Source of the DNA: DATGHS01 sp035307785
GTDB lineage: Bacteria; Planctomycetota; Planctomycetia; Gemmatales; Gemmataceae
Reading direction: 5' to 3'
DNA: 14,211 nt
NCBI GenBank assembly: GCA_035307785.1
Contig: DATGHS010000279.1
Span: 1 to 14,211 of the forward strand
Position numbers and translations under genes: made by a program. Under the pieces are notes generated by a model. That model did no database searches, was not told the DNA's origin, and saw nothing but the letters and a program-made list of their open reading frames with translations. Positions 5,427 through 11,924 of this stretch are shown piece after piece. The number at the start of each line of letters is the position of its first letter. Positions within the stretch are counted from its first letter, which is position 1.

Positions 5427-6206
5427 TCATCCGTGGGCTTCATGTTCTGTCGCAGCGACAATCATTCTCACACCCGCTTCTTCCGCCATTTGCCGGTGCT
5501 CGGCCGCCACGCCGGAATCGCTAATCAGCGTGTCGATCGCGCCCAATTCACACAAGTGCGCCAGCGCTTGTTTGCCGAATTTCGTATGATCGGCCAGCAC
5601 CACCACCTCATCGGCCCGGCGCATCATGTGGCGTTCCGATTCCACCAGCAGCATGTTGCTGTTGAAGAGGCCCTTGGCAGTTATGCCATGCACGCTCATC
5701 ACCATCTGGTGGACATGCACGTCGTCGAGCATGCGAATCAGCAGCGGCCCCAAGGCCACGCCGGTTTTCGGGTACACGTAGCCGCCCAGGACAATCAAAT
5801 CCGTCTCCCGGCTATTGGCGAAGAGCTGGGCAATGGGCAGGCTGTTGGTCACCACTTGCAGCGGCCGGTTCATCAGCAGCCTGGCTAACTCCAACGTGGT
5901 CGTGCCGCCGTCAATCAAAATCGAATCGCCGTCCTGTATTCGTTCGGCGGCCGCACGGGCAATGGCTTGCTTCTCGACCAGTTGCTTTTCGGACCGCTCC
6001 TCGAGCGGCGGCAGGGAGCTTGATTCGCCCGTATACATGGCCCCGCCGTGAATCCGCTTGAGCAGGCCTCGTTCTTGCCAGAAATCCAGATCGCGCCGCA
6101 GGGTGGATTCCGATACTTCTAGTGTCTGCGCCAGCTCCGTCAGCGTCGCAAACCCTTTGCGACTAATCAGATCAAGCACATGTTGCCGGCGTTCTTGAAG
6201 CAGCAT
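5427..6206 (-). CDS. DeoR-family transcriptional regulator of the BMC operon
   Basis: A 259-residue DeoR/GlpR-type regulator. An N-terminal winged helix-turn-helix (residues 1-56, with ATLTELAQTLEVSESTLRRD as the recognition part and RIHGGA as the wing) is followed by the sugar-phosphate-sensing DeoR C-terminal domain, with ILIDGGTTTLELARLL (96-111), TNSLPIAQLF (120-129), GGYVYPKTG and VVVLADHTKFGKQA. These regulators usually repress sugar catabolic operons until a phosphorylated intermediate binds. As the first gene of the BMC operon direction it is likely autoregulated and the local switch. The start ATG at 6206 has no strong ribosome binding site. Upstream lie a promoter and two sets of repeats that are good operator candidates. 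The effector is not determinable from the sequence; fucose or rhamnose phosphates are the expectation from locus type. Confidence 0.95.
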   Translation of the reverse strand: MLLQERRQHVLDLISRKGFATLTELAQTLEVSESTLRRDLDFWQERGLLKRIHGGAMYTGESSSLPPLEERSEKQLVEKQAIARAAAERIQDGDSILIDGGTTTLELARLLMNRPLQVVTNSLPIAQLFANSRETDLIVLGGYVYPKTGVALGPLLIRMLDDVHVHQMVMSVHGITAKGLFNSNMLLVESERHMMRRADEVVVLADHTKFGKQALAHLCELGAIDTLISDSGVAAEHRQMAEEAGVRMIVAATEHEAHG

Positions 6207-6213
6207 GCAGCAG

Positions 6214-6243
6214 ACTCTGATAGAATTTGATCAACTCTGATAG
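6214..6243. promoter_or_regulatory. Direct repeats ACTCTGATAG, 20-bp period, at the deoR promoter
   Basis: ACTCTGATAG occurs at 6214-6223 and 6234-6243, exactly 20 bp apart, with a palindrome TTGATCAA between (6227-6234). A shorter TGATAG lies at 6261-6266. On the minus strand they overlap the predicted transcription start and early leader of deoR, where a repressor would block transcription. The assignment as an operator is inferred. Confidence 0.55.
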
Positions 6244-6245
6244 AT

Positions 6246-6274
6246 ATTCTGCAATAAGCATGATAGTATGGCAA
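6246..6274 (-). promoter_or_regulatory. Candidate sigma70 promoter for deoR and the BMC operon
   Basis: On the minus strand, a -35 box TTGCCA (6269-6274) and a -10 box CAGAAT (6246-6251) are separated by 17 nt. This matches the sigma70 consensus at 5 of 6 and 4 of 6 positions. The predicted start near 6239 gives a leader of about 33 nt. Planctomycete promoter consensus is less well known, so confidence is moderate. Confidence 0.45.
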
Positions 6275-6325
6275 GAGATTATGATGAAAAATTAGCTAAT
6301 TATCTCAAATACTGTCACAGTTGGT

Positions 6326-6407
6326 CATTTCGTTGCATTTTTTCGTTTCATTGCACGAAGTGCCGTTTCATTGCAGGGAGGTCGTCGTCCTGTGCAACAA
6401 TGAAACG
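6326..6407. promoter_or_regulatory. Cluster of CGTTTCATTGCA repeats, candidate DeoR-family operators
   Basis: CGTTTCATTGCA occurs at 6344-6355 and 6364-6375 (20-bp period). A variant CATTTCGTTGCA lies at 6326-6337, and an inverted, slightly extended copy at 6393-6407. TTTCGTTT/TTTCATT-type repeats are common in operators of DeoR-family sugar regulators. The cluster lies midway in the divergent region, 120-200 bp upstream of deoR and 100-185 bp upstream of the moeB-like gene, so it could serve either side. The rest of this gene-free stretch (6207-6510) also contains a perfect 12-bp palindrome AATTAGCTAATT (6290-6301) and a TATATT box (6458-6463) that could be the -10 for the plus-strand gene. 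Confidence 0.5.
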
Positions 6408-6510
6408 AATCGTTGGGCAGCGGCAACCGGCATCTGTCGGCCAAAGACATTCACGAATATATTCCCTTTGGTTGATCCGTTGTAACCGATTCATGAGACG
6501 ATGATTTTCC

Positions 6511-7701
6511 ATGGCATCTCCCATTGATCTTCTCGGTGCTCGCAGCAACGCCGCTTCGCTTTCGCCGCAAGAAGTGCAACGCTACAGCCGCCATCTGATC
6601 ATGCCGGAAGTCGGCGTGGATGGGCAAAAGCGGCTAAAGGCGGCCAGCGTGCTGCTGATCGGCGCTGGCGGACTCGGCTCGCCGCTCGGCCTCTATCTGG
6701 CGGCTGCGGGCATTGGCCGTATCGGCCTTGTTGATTTTGATGTGGTTGACTTCAGTAACCTTCAGAGGCAAATCGTCCACGACACGGCCAACGTCGGCAA
6801 GCCGAAACTTCAATCGGCACTGGAACGACTGCGGGCCGTCAATCCGGATGTGAAATACGAAGGCTACGAGGCGAAGCTCACTTCCGCCAACGCGATGGAC
6901 ATCGCGCGCGGTTACGACATTATCATCGACGGCACAGATAACTTTCCCACGCGCTATCTGGTGAACGATGTGTGCGTGTTGCAAAAGAAGCCAAATGTGT
7001 ACGGCAGCATCTTCCGCTTCGACGGCCAGGCGTCGGTCTTCTACCCACCGCACGGGCCGTGCTACCGTTGCCTTTATCCCGAGCCGCCGCCCCCCGGCGA
7101 AGTGCCAAGCTGTGCCGAGGGCGGCGTGTTGGGCATCCTTCCCGGCGTCATCGGCGTGATTCAAGCGACGGAAGCAGTGAAGTTGATTTTGGGAAAAGGA
7201 GAGTCGCTCATCGGCCGGCTGCTGCATTACGACGCGATGCAAATGAAATTCCGCGAATTCAAGGTGCGGCGCAATCCAAAGTGCCCCATTTGCGGCGACC
7301 AGCCCACGATCAAGCAGTTGATTGACTACGACCAGTTCTGTGGCATTCGAGGACAAGAAGCCGTGAAACCAGCAGCAGCCAGCAGCCACGACGTAACCGT
7401 CGAAGAACTGAAGCAGCGCCTTGACAAAGGAGAGGAAGTCTTCATTCTCGATGTGCGCAACCCGCCGGAATACGGCATTTGCCGGATCGAAGGCAGCACG
7501 CTGCTGCCGCTGCCCGAATTGCCGATGCGCTTCCGCGAGTTGGATTACGAATGCGAAATCATCGTCCATTGCAAGAGCGGCATGCGCAGTGCGAAGGCCG
7601 TGGCATTTTTGCGCGAGCAGGGCTTTGCGAAGGTGAAGAATTTGAAGGGCGGAATCTTGGAGTGGGCCGCGAAGATCGATAAGACGATGCCGACGTATTG
7701 A
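6511..7701 (+). CDS. moeB: MoeB/ThiF-type adenylyltransferase fused to rhodanese (MoeZ/MOCS3-like)
   Basis: A 396-residue E1-like enzyme that adenylates the C-terminal glycine of a ubiquitin-like sulfur carrier (MoaD or ThiS type) and can deliver sulfur through its rhodanese domain. The nucleotide site is LLIGAGGLGSPLG (48-60), followed by DFDVVDFSNLQRQ. Zn ligands are Cys184 and Cys187 (CYRC) and Cys258 and Cys261 (CPIC). Cys201 in PSCAEGG is the E1-type cysteine. The C-terminal rhodanese domain (about 294-392) has its active-site loop at Cys354, HCKSGMRS. The start ATG at 6511 follows the divergent intergenic region; the ribosome binding site is weak. It is transcribed away from the BMC operon and probably not functionally linked to it. 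The selenoprotein candidate follows 49 nt downstream, so co-transcription is possible. Confidence 0.93.
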   Translation: MASPIDLLGARSNAASLSPQEVQRYSRHLIMPEVGVDGQKRLKAASVLLIGAGGLGSPLGLYLAAAGIGRIGLVDFDVVDFSNLQRQIVHDTANVGKPKLQSALERLRAVNPDVKYEGYEAKLTSANAMDIARGYDIIIDGTDNFPTRYLVNDVCVLQKKPNVYGSIFRFDGQASVFYPPHGPCYRCLYPEPPPPGEVPSCAEGGVLGILPGVIGVIQATEAVKLILGKGESLIGRLLHYDAMQMKFREFKVRRNPKCPICGDQPTIKQLIDYDQFCGIRGQEAVKPAAASSHDVTVEELKQRLDKGEEVFILDVRNPPEYGICRIEGSTLLPLPELPMRFRELDYECEIIVHCKSGMRSAKAVAFLREQGFAKVKNLKGGILEWAAKIDKTMPTY

Positions 7702-7716
7702 TTGAGCGCGTTTAGC

Positions 7717-7737
7717 GGGCGGACCAGCGGTCCGCCC
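7717..7737. repeat. Perfect hairpin between moeB-like gene and selenoprotein gene
   Basis: GGGCGGACC (7717-7725), AGC and GGTCCGCCC (7729-7737) form a perfect 9-bp stem with a 3-nt loop. It ends just before the GGAG ribosome binding site (7739-7742) of the next gene. It has no T-tract, so it is more likely a dispersed palindrome than a terminator. Confidence 0.85.
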
Positions 7738-7750
7738 CGGAGAATGATTC

Positions 7751-8110
7751 ATGCCCCGCAAGATAGATTGGATTTATGACCGTCGCTCCTGAACCACGTG
7801 CAAGAAAGCTCAAGGGTTCCTTGAGTCTGAGCAGGTCGAGCAGACCGAAAAAGTCGATGCCAATAAGAACCGCATCGGCCGGGCCGACGCGCTGAAGCTT
7901 CTTGCCGGCATGAAGCGTCTTGTGGCTGCGCGCGGCAAGAAGATCGCCGAGTTTGACTTGGTGAAAAACCGGCCGGACGATGACACGTTACTCGCGCATT
8001 TACTCGGTCCGACTGGCAATCTGCGTGCGCCAACGGCCCGCATCGGAGAGACAATGCTGGTCGGCTTCAACGAAGAGATGTACCAGCAATTTCTGAAGGC
8101 CGCTAAATGA
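7751..8110 (+). CDS. ArsC/Spx-like thioredoxin-fold selenoprotein (in-frame UGA at codon 14)
   Basis: Read with the UGA at 7790-7792 as selenocysteine, the frame gives 119 residues that begin MPRKIDWIYDRRSUTTCKKA and end KAAK. The N-terminal strand, the CxxC-type site with Sec14 and Cys17, and the C-terminal segment GPTGNLRAPTARIG followed by ETMLVGFNEE are characteristic of the ArsC/Spx/YffB family, which catalyses thiol redox chemistry (arsenate reduction or disulfide exchange). Sec falls exactly on the nucleophilic cysteine position. A SECIS-like hairpin follows (7808-7826). The ATG at 7751 has GGAG 8 nt upstream. The frame stays open for 105 codons past the UGA, which argues against a dead gene. 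Conventional calling would start at an internal ATG (7910) and lose the active site. The remaining doubt is whether the genome has SelA, SelB, SelC and SelD, and which substrate is used. Confidence 0.87.
7808..7826 (+). promoter_or_regulatory. Candidate bacterial SECIS element
   Basis: CTCAAGG (7809-7815), loop GTT (7816-7818) and CCTTGAG (7819-7825) form a perfect 7-bp stem, extendable by a G-U pair. The apical loop starts with G and lies 23 nt after the UGA, inside the 16-37 nt window and loop rule used for bacterial SECIS prediction. It is also coding (AQGFLES region), as bacterial SECIS elements are. It would recruit SelB with Sec-tRNA. Confidence 0.75.
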
Positions 8111-8113
8111 GAG

Positions 8114-8135
8114 CCCAGGGACGGCAGTCCCTGGG
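8114..8135. repeat. Hairpin after the selenoprotein gene
   Basis: CCCAGGGAC (8114-8122), loop GGCA and GTCCCTGGG (8127-8135) form a perfect 9-bp stem starting 3 nt after the stop codon at 8108-8110. There is no run of T after it, so a rho-independent terminator is only weakly supported. Confidence 0.75.
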
Positions 8136-8165
8136 AAGGCGCAAAACAACTCATATCATTTTGGC

Positions 8166-8762
8166 ATGGAAACCCCCGAACACCTAGAGCACATCGAACA
8201 CGCCCAGCACGCCGGCCATGCTGGCGGCCAAGATCGTTGGGTCGCCGTAGTGATGGCCATCATTGCGGCGCTCCTGGCGGCCGTTTCCATGCTCGACCAT
8301 CGCGCACATAACGACACTCTCCGCTTGCAGACTGAGGCCAACATTCTGCATACCCGCGCTACCGACGAATGGGGCTATTACCAGGCCAAGAATATTCGTA
8401 AGCAAGCCCTGGAGGCCGACATCTATCTTGTCGGCGTGCTCGCCAAGGAGCCAGGGGCGGAAACGCAGCTCGCCAAGGTCCGCAACGCCTGGAGCGAACA
8501 CATTGCCAAGTACAACGGCGAGCTGCCTGACCAGAAGGCAAAAGCGGAACAGTTGGTGAAAGAAGCGGAAATGAAGATCGAAGAAAGTAAGCATGCACAC
8601 CACCAGGCCGAGTACTTCGACTTTTCGGAGTTGGGCTTGGCCCTTGGGCTGGTTTTGTGTTCCCTGTCAATACTCACGAAGCGCCGTCCATTTTGGCTCG
8701 GAGGGACGATTGCCGCCCTGGCAGGAGTCGGCGTCGCGGCCACGGCGTTTTTCGTGCACTGA
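8166..8762 (+). CDS. DUF4337 family membrane protein
   Basis: A 198-residue protein that matches the DUF4337 pattern: an N-terminal membrane helix (about 25-43, WVAVVMAIIAALLAAVSML), a central soluble region with ATDEWGYYQAKNIRKQ (65-80) and charged, coiled-coil-like helices to about residue 145, then two C-terminal membrane helices (about 155-170 and 177-196). The first 20 residues are histidine-rich with His at every third position (6, 9, 12, 15, 18), a possible metal-binding tract. The function of the family is unknown. The start ATG at 8166 has no obvious ribosome binding site, and the gene follows the selenoprotein gene by 55 nt. Confidence 0.85.
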   Translation: METPEHLEHIEHAQHAGHAGGQDRWVAVVMAIIAALLAAVSMLDHRAHNDTLRLQTEANILHTRATDEWGYYQAKNIRKQALEADIYLVGVLAKEPGAETQLAKVRNAWSEHIAKYNGELPDQKAKAEQLVKEAEMKIEESKHAHHQAEYFDFSELGLALGLVLCSLSILTKRRPFWLGGTIAALAGVGVAATAFFVH

Positions 8763-8830
8763 GTCGCTTTGTCCTTACGAGCCAAAACTCGGTAGCCGGG
8801 CAATCTAATTCTTCGCTTTAAAAGAGAGCA

Positions 8831-9274
8831 ATGGGCGCGTCGCCATACTGGTATGTGGTGAAATACAAGTCCGATATTGAAGCAGCGTTGCAGGAATTGC
8901 GCCAGCGCGAGTTTAGCGCCGGCCGGTACAACCCGGTGATTCCGTTCCCGCCGTTTCCAGCCACGGCCAGTTCCCCCGCGCCTGGGTGCCAGCACGCCAC
9001 CATGGAAGAGGCTATGGAAGATGCCGATGCCGACGGCACGCACTCCATTCTCGACATTTTCCACATCGCCGACGAACCGGACTTTTGTTGCGCCACGCCG
9101 TTGAGCGAGGAACGGATGCATGAGTTATACGGTACCACGCAGCCTACTCGCGAATTGGTCGAGAGGAATATGGACTTCCTGGAAGAAGTCGACCGTGGCC
9201 ATGCGGTCTATCTTATATTGTTCAAGGACGGCAAGCCAAATGAGCTCATGTTTGCCGGCTATTCATTTGATTGA
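8831..9274 (+). CDS. Hypothetical small soluble protein
   Basis: A 147-residue protein with no family I can name. It starts MGASPYWYVVKYKSDIEAAL and has no signal peptide or membrane helix. The middle is proline-rich (VIPFPPFPATASSPAPG, 36-52), then acidic (MEEAMEDADADGTHS), followed by DIFHIADEPDFCCATPLS and an ending FKDGKPNELMFAGYSFD. The codon usage is protein-like and the frame spans most of the gap between its neighbours. GAGAG just upstream of the ATG is a plausible ribosome binding site. The alternating aromatic start and a sharply defined C-terminus suggest a compact globular fold. Confidence 0.75.
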   Translation: MGASPYWYVVKYKSDIEAALQELRQREFSAGRYNPVIPFPPFPATASSPAPGCQHATMEEAMEDADADGTHSILDIFHIADEPDFCCATPLSEERMHELYGTTQPTRELVERNMDFLEEVDRGHAVYLILFKDGKPNELMFAGYSFD

Positions 9275-9294
9275 CCGGCGATGGTCAAGATACC

Positions 9295-9323
9295 TTGACA
9301 CTTCTCATTCTTTCTCGCAGGAT
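9295..9323 (+). promoter_or_regulatory. Possible promoter for the DUF1549/DUF1553 gene
   Basis: A perfect -35 hexamer TTGACA (9295-9300) lies about 130 nt before the gene at 9433. The -10 candidates are poor: CAGGAT at 17-nt spacing, or GATAAA at 20 nt. Nothing else is visible in the 158-nt gap. Confidence 0.25.
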
Positions 9324-9432
9324 AAATCCAGTTGCAGGTCCAACTGGCGATCAAATCTTTCCTACCTACTGATCGCCTGGCCGCAACATTTGCCTGCCCC
9401 ACCCAGACTTTTCGGCTTGCAGGGATTATTCC

Positions 9433-11919
9433 ATGCTTACGTCCCTTCGCACCTGCGTTGGTTGCGCGCTCCTGCTTGCGCCGATCTCGCTCTATGCTGC
9501 GGATCCCCCAAAAGCTGCGCCCACCAAGCTGGAACCGTTTCCGGCGAAGATCGAATTGGCTGGACCGCACGACTTGCAACATATTGGCGTTCTCGCCAGT
9601 TTCTCCGACGGTTCGTCGCGCGATGTATCACAGACAGCGCATTACGCCATTGCCAACACCAATATCGCCAAAGTGGCAGAACACGCCGTTGTCGTGTCAG
9701 TCAATGACGGGGCGACTTCTATCAGCGTGGATTTCGGCGGGCAGACGGCGTCTATTCCGGTTGTGGTGAAACAAGCCAAGGCCGAAATTCCGACCAGTTA
9801 CGTGCGCGAAGTCCTGCCGGTGCTGACGAAGGCCGGCTGCAACCAGGGCGCCTGCCACGGCTCCCAACATGGCCGCGGCGGGTTCAAGCTGAGCCTGTTC
9901 GGCTTCGATCCGTTGTTCGATCATTCGCAAATCGTGCAGAGCGCGAAGGGCCGGCGCGTGGTCGTATCCGATCCGGAGCGTAGTATCCTGCTGCTGAAGC
10001 CGAGCCTGCAAATGGAGCACGGCGGCGGCGAGCGGCTCAAGCGTGGTTCGCGTGGTTACGAAATCGTCAAGCATTGGCTCGAAGACGGCGCTCCGGAGCC
10101 TTCGGCCAACGACGTCATGGTCACCGCGCTGGAAGCGTGGCCCGCGAAGCGCATCATGGTCCCTGGCGAATCGCAGCAAGTACTGATCACCGCCGTCTGG
10201 AGCGATGGCCGGCGCGAAGATGTAACCGACACTGCGCGTTTCGACACGCTCAACGACGGCATTGCCGCGGTCACGCCGGAAGGACTCGTCACAGCGAAAG
10301 CAAAGGGCGAAACGCACATCATGGTCCGCTTCGGCGGGCAAGCGACGGTGATGCAGGTGACGTTGCCTTACGGTTCACCGGTCGCTCACGCTCCAGGCTC
10401 GCCTTTTCAGCCGAACAATTTCATTGACGAAAAACTCCTCCCTAAGTGGGGCGATCTGGGCCTGTCCCCTTCGAGGCCGTGCAGCGATCAGGAATTTCTC
10501 CGCCGCGTTTATCTCGATGGCATTGGGACTCTGCCCACGCCCGAAGAAGTAACGAAGTTTCTGGCCGACAAAGACCCGAAGAAGCGCGAGAAGGCAATCG
10601 ATACGGTGCTGCAGCGGCCGGAGTTTGTGGATTTCTGGGCCTACAAGTGGGGCGACTTGCTCCGCATTAACCGGACGGCGCTGGAAGAAAAGGGGATGTG
10701 GAGCTTCCACAACTGGGTCCGGGCCGAGCTGCGCGACAACAAGCCGGTGGATGAATTCGTGCGCGACATCGTGTTGGCCGAAGGCAGCACTTTCACGGAC
10801 GGTCCGGCCAACTTCTATCGCATTGGAAGAAACCCCGAGGAATGGTCGGAGACCGTCACGCAAGTCTTCCTGGGCGTGCGCATTCAGTGCGCCAAATGCC
10901 ACCATCATCCGTTCGAGAAATGGAGCCAGGACGACTACTATGGCATGACCGCCTTCTTTGTCCGGCTCGGCACGAAGAACAGCCAGGAATTCGGCCTGTT
11001 TGGCCGGGAGTCGGTGATTTTCCTGAGACCCACGGGCGAGGCCACGCACCCGCGCAAACGCGGCGTGGTGAAGCCGCACGTGCTGGATGAAGCCCTCACC
11101 CCAACCCTCTCCCCCGAGGGGAGAGGGAGTGATGAGGCGGATCGGCGCATTCGCCTGGCGGAGTGGATCACGAGCAAAGACAATCCTCTCTTTGCGCGAA
11201 ACATCGTTAACCGCTTCTGGGGCTACCTGATGGGCCACGGACTGGTCGAGCCGCTCGACGACATGCGGGCAACCAATCCGCCCAGCAATCCCGAACTACT
11301 CGATGCGCTGGCGAAAGACTTCGCGGAACACCATTTCGATTTGAAGCATTTGCTGAAGACCATCATGCTTTCGCGGGCTTTTCAGCTTTCCTCGCTCAAG
11401 ACAGCGGGGAATGAAGCCGATGTTTCGAACACCTATTTCTGCCGCTACACGGTGAAGCGGCTGTCCGCAGAGCAGTTGGCTGATGCAGTCGATTTCGCTA
11501 CCGGCACGCGCGAGAAGTATCCCGGCCTGCCGCTGGGCCTGCGAGCGATTCAGTTACCCGACCCGGAGGTGCGTTCTTTCTTCATGGACACCTTTGGCCG
11601 GCCGGCCCGGCAGATCGTGTGCGAGTGCGAGCGCACCAGCAAGCCGAACATCGCCCAGGCCATGGTGCTGCTCAACGACGACAGCGTGAACCGCAAGATC
11701 AACGATGCTCAGGGTCGTGTGGCCAAGCTCATGCAAGCGAAGACGACACTGCCGAAAATGATCGAAGAGCTTTACATGGTGTCGCTCGCGCGCCCACCGC
11801 TTCCGGAGGAGTTGACGAAGGCGGAGGAATACGCGGCCAAGGCGCCCAACCAGCGCGAAGCGATGCAGGATTTGCTGTGGGTGCTGTTGAACTCGCGCGA
11901 GTTTCTATTCAATCATTGA
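9433..11919 (+). CDS. Secreted DUF1549/DUF1553 protein with Ig-like domains and cytochrome c-type motifs
   Basis: An 828-residue planctomycete-type exported protein. A signal peptide (1-22, ending LYAAD) is followed by a first Big2/Ig-like domain (about 32-113), a PSCyt-like segment with CNQGACHG (Cys136, Cys141, His142, a C-x4-CH variant), and a second Big2-like domain (about 228-310). DUF1549 follows (about 330-510, DQEFLRRVYLDGIGTLPTP, with a canonical heme motif CAKCH at 486-490), then DUF1553 (about 570-825, LAEWITSKDNPLFARNIVNRF). The family is abundant in planctomycetes, and a role in extracytoplasmic polymer breakdown or electron transfer is suspected, not proven. The ATG at 9433 has AGGG about 9 nt upstream. 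Residues 558-565 (TLSPEGRG) come from a perfect palindrome inserted between DUF1549 and DUF1553. The cytochrome-WD40 gene follows by 49 nt. Confidence 0.92.
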   Translation: MLTSLRTCVGCALLLAPISLYAADPPKAAPTKLEPFPAKIELAGPHDLQHIGVLASFSDGSSRDVSQTAHYAIANTNIAKVAEHAVVVSVNDGATSISVDFGGQTASIPVVVKQAKAEIPTSYVREVLPVLTKAGCNQGACHGSQHGRGGFKLSLFGFDPLFDHSQIVQSAKGRRVVVSDPERSILLLKPSLQMEHGGGERLKRGSRGYEIVKHWLEDGAPEPSANDVMVTALEAWPAKRIMVPGESQQVLITAVWSDGRREDVTDTARFDTLNDGIAAVTPEGLVTAKAKGETHIMVRFGGQATVMQVTLPYGSPVAHAPGSPFQPNNFIDEKLLPKWGDLGLSPSRPCSDQEFLRRVYLDGIGTLPTPEEVTKFLADKDPKKREKAIDTVLQRPEFVDFWAYKWGDLLRINRTALEEKGMWSFHNWVRAELRDNKPVDEFVRDIVLAEGSTFTDGPANFYRIGRNPEEWSETVTQVFLGVRIQCAKCHHHPFEKWSQDDYYGMTAFFVRLGTKNSQEFGLFGRESVIFLRPTGEATHPRKRGVVKPHVLDEALTPTLSPEGRGSDEADRRIRLAEWITSKDNPLFARNIVNRFWGYLMGHGLVEPLDDMRATNPPSNPELLDALAKDFAEHHFDLKHLLKTIMLSRAFQLSSLKTAGNEADVSNTYFCRYTVKRLSAEQLADAVDFATGTREKYPGLPLGLRAIQLPDPEVRSFFMDTFGRPARQIVCECERTSKPNIAQAMVLLNDDSVNRKINDAQGRVAKLMQAKTTLPKMIEELYMVSLARPPLPEELTKAEEYAAKAPNQREAMQDLLWVLLNSREFLFNH
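11105..11127. repeat. Palindrome read as TLSPEGRG inside the DUF1549/DUF1553 gene
   Basis: CCCTCTCCCC (11105-11114), CGA and GGGGAGAGGG (11118-11127) form a perfect 10-bp stem. The surrounding translation ALTPTLSPEGRGS is a well-known signature of a dispersed palindromic repeat seen in many bacterial genomes. It sits in an interdomain linker. Confidence 0.9.
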
Positions 11920-11924
11920 AAGTT

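Noticed and set aside
6268..6504. Small plus-strand open frame in the deoR/moeB intergenic region
   Set aside because: It spans the AT-rich repeat clusters and palindrome; the translation is not protein-like and there is no ribosome binding site.
6634..7761. Minus-strand open frame of 375 codons
   Set aside because: It is antisense to the MoeB-rhodanese gene, which has complete motifs; shadow frame.
7910..8110. A 66-residue gene starting at the ATG at 7910
   Set aside because: It is the C-terminal part of the longer UGA-containing frame from 7751. Family similarity extends upstream of this ATG through the UGA, and there is no clear ribosome binding site at 7910.
7751..8110. The ArsC-like gene as a nonsense-mutated pseudogene
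   Set aside because: The UGA falls precisely on the catalytic Cys position, a SECIS-like hairpin follows, and the downstream frame is intact with conserved motifs. Chance mutation is less likely, though not excluded without selA/selB/selC evidence.
8114..8135. Intrinsic terminator after the selenoprotein gene
   Set aside because: The stem is strong but no T-rich tract follows, and similar T-less palindromes are scattered throughout the window. Kept as a repeat.
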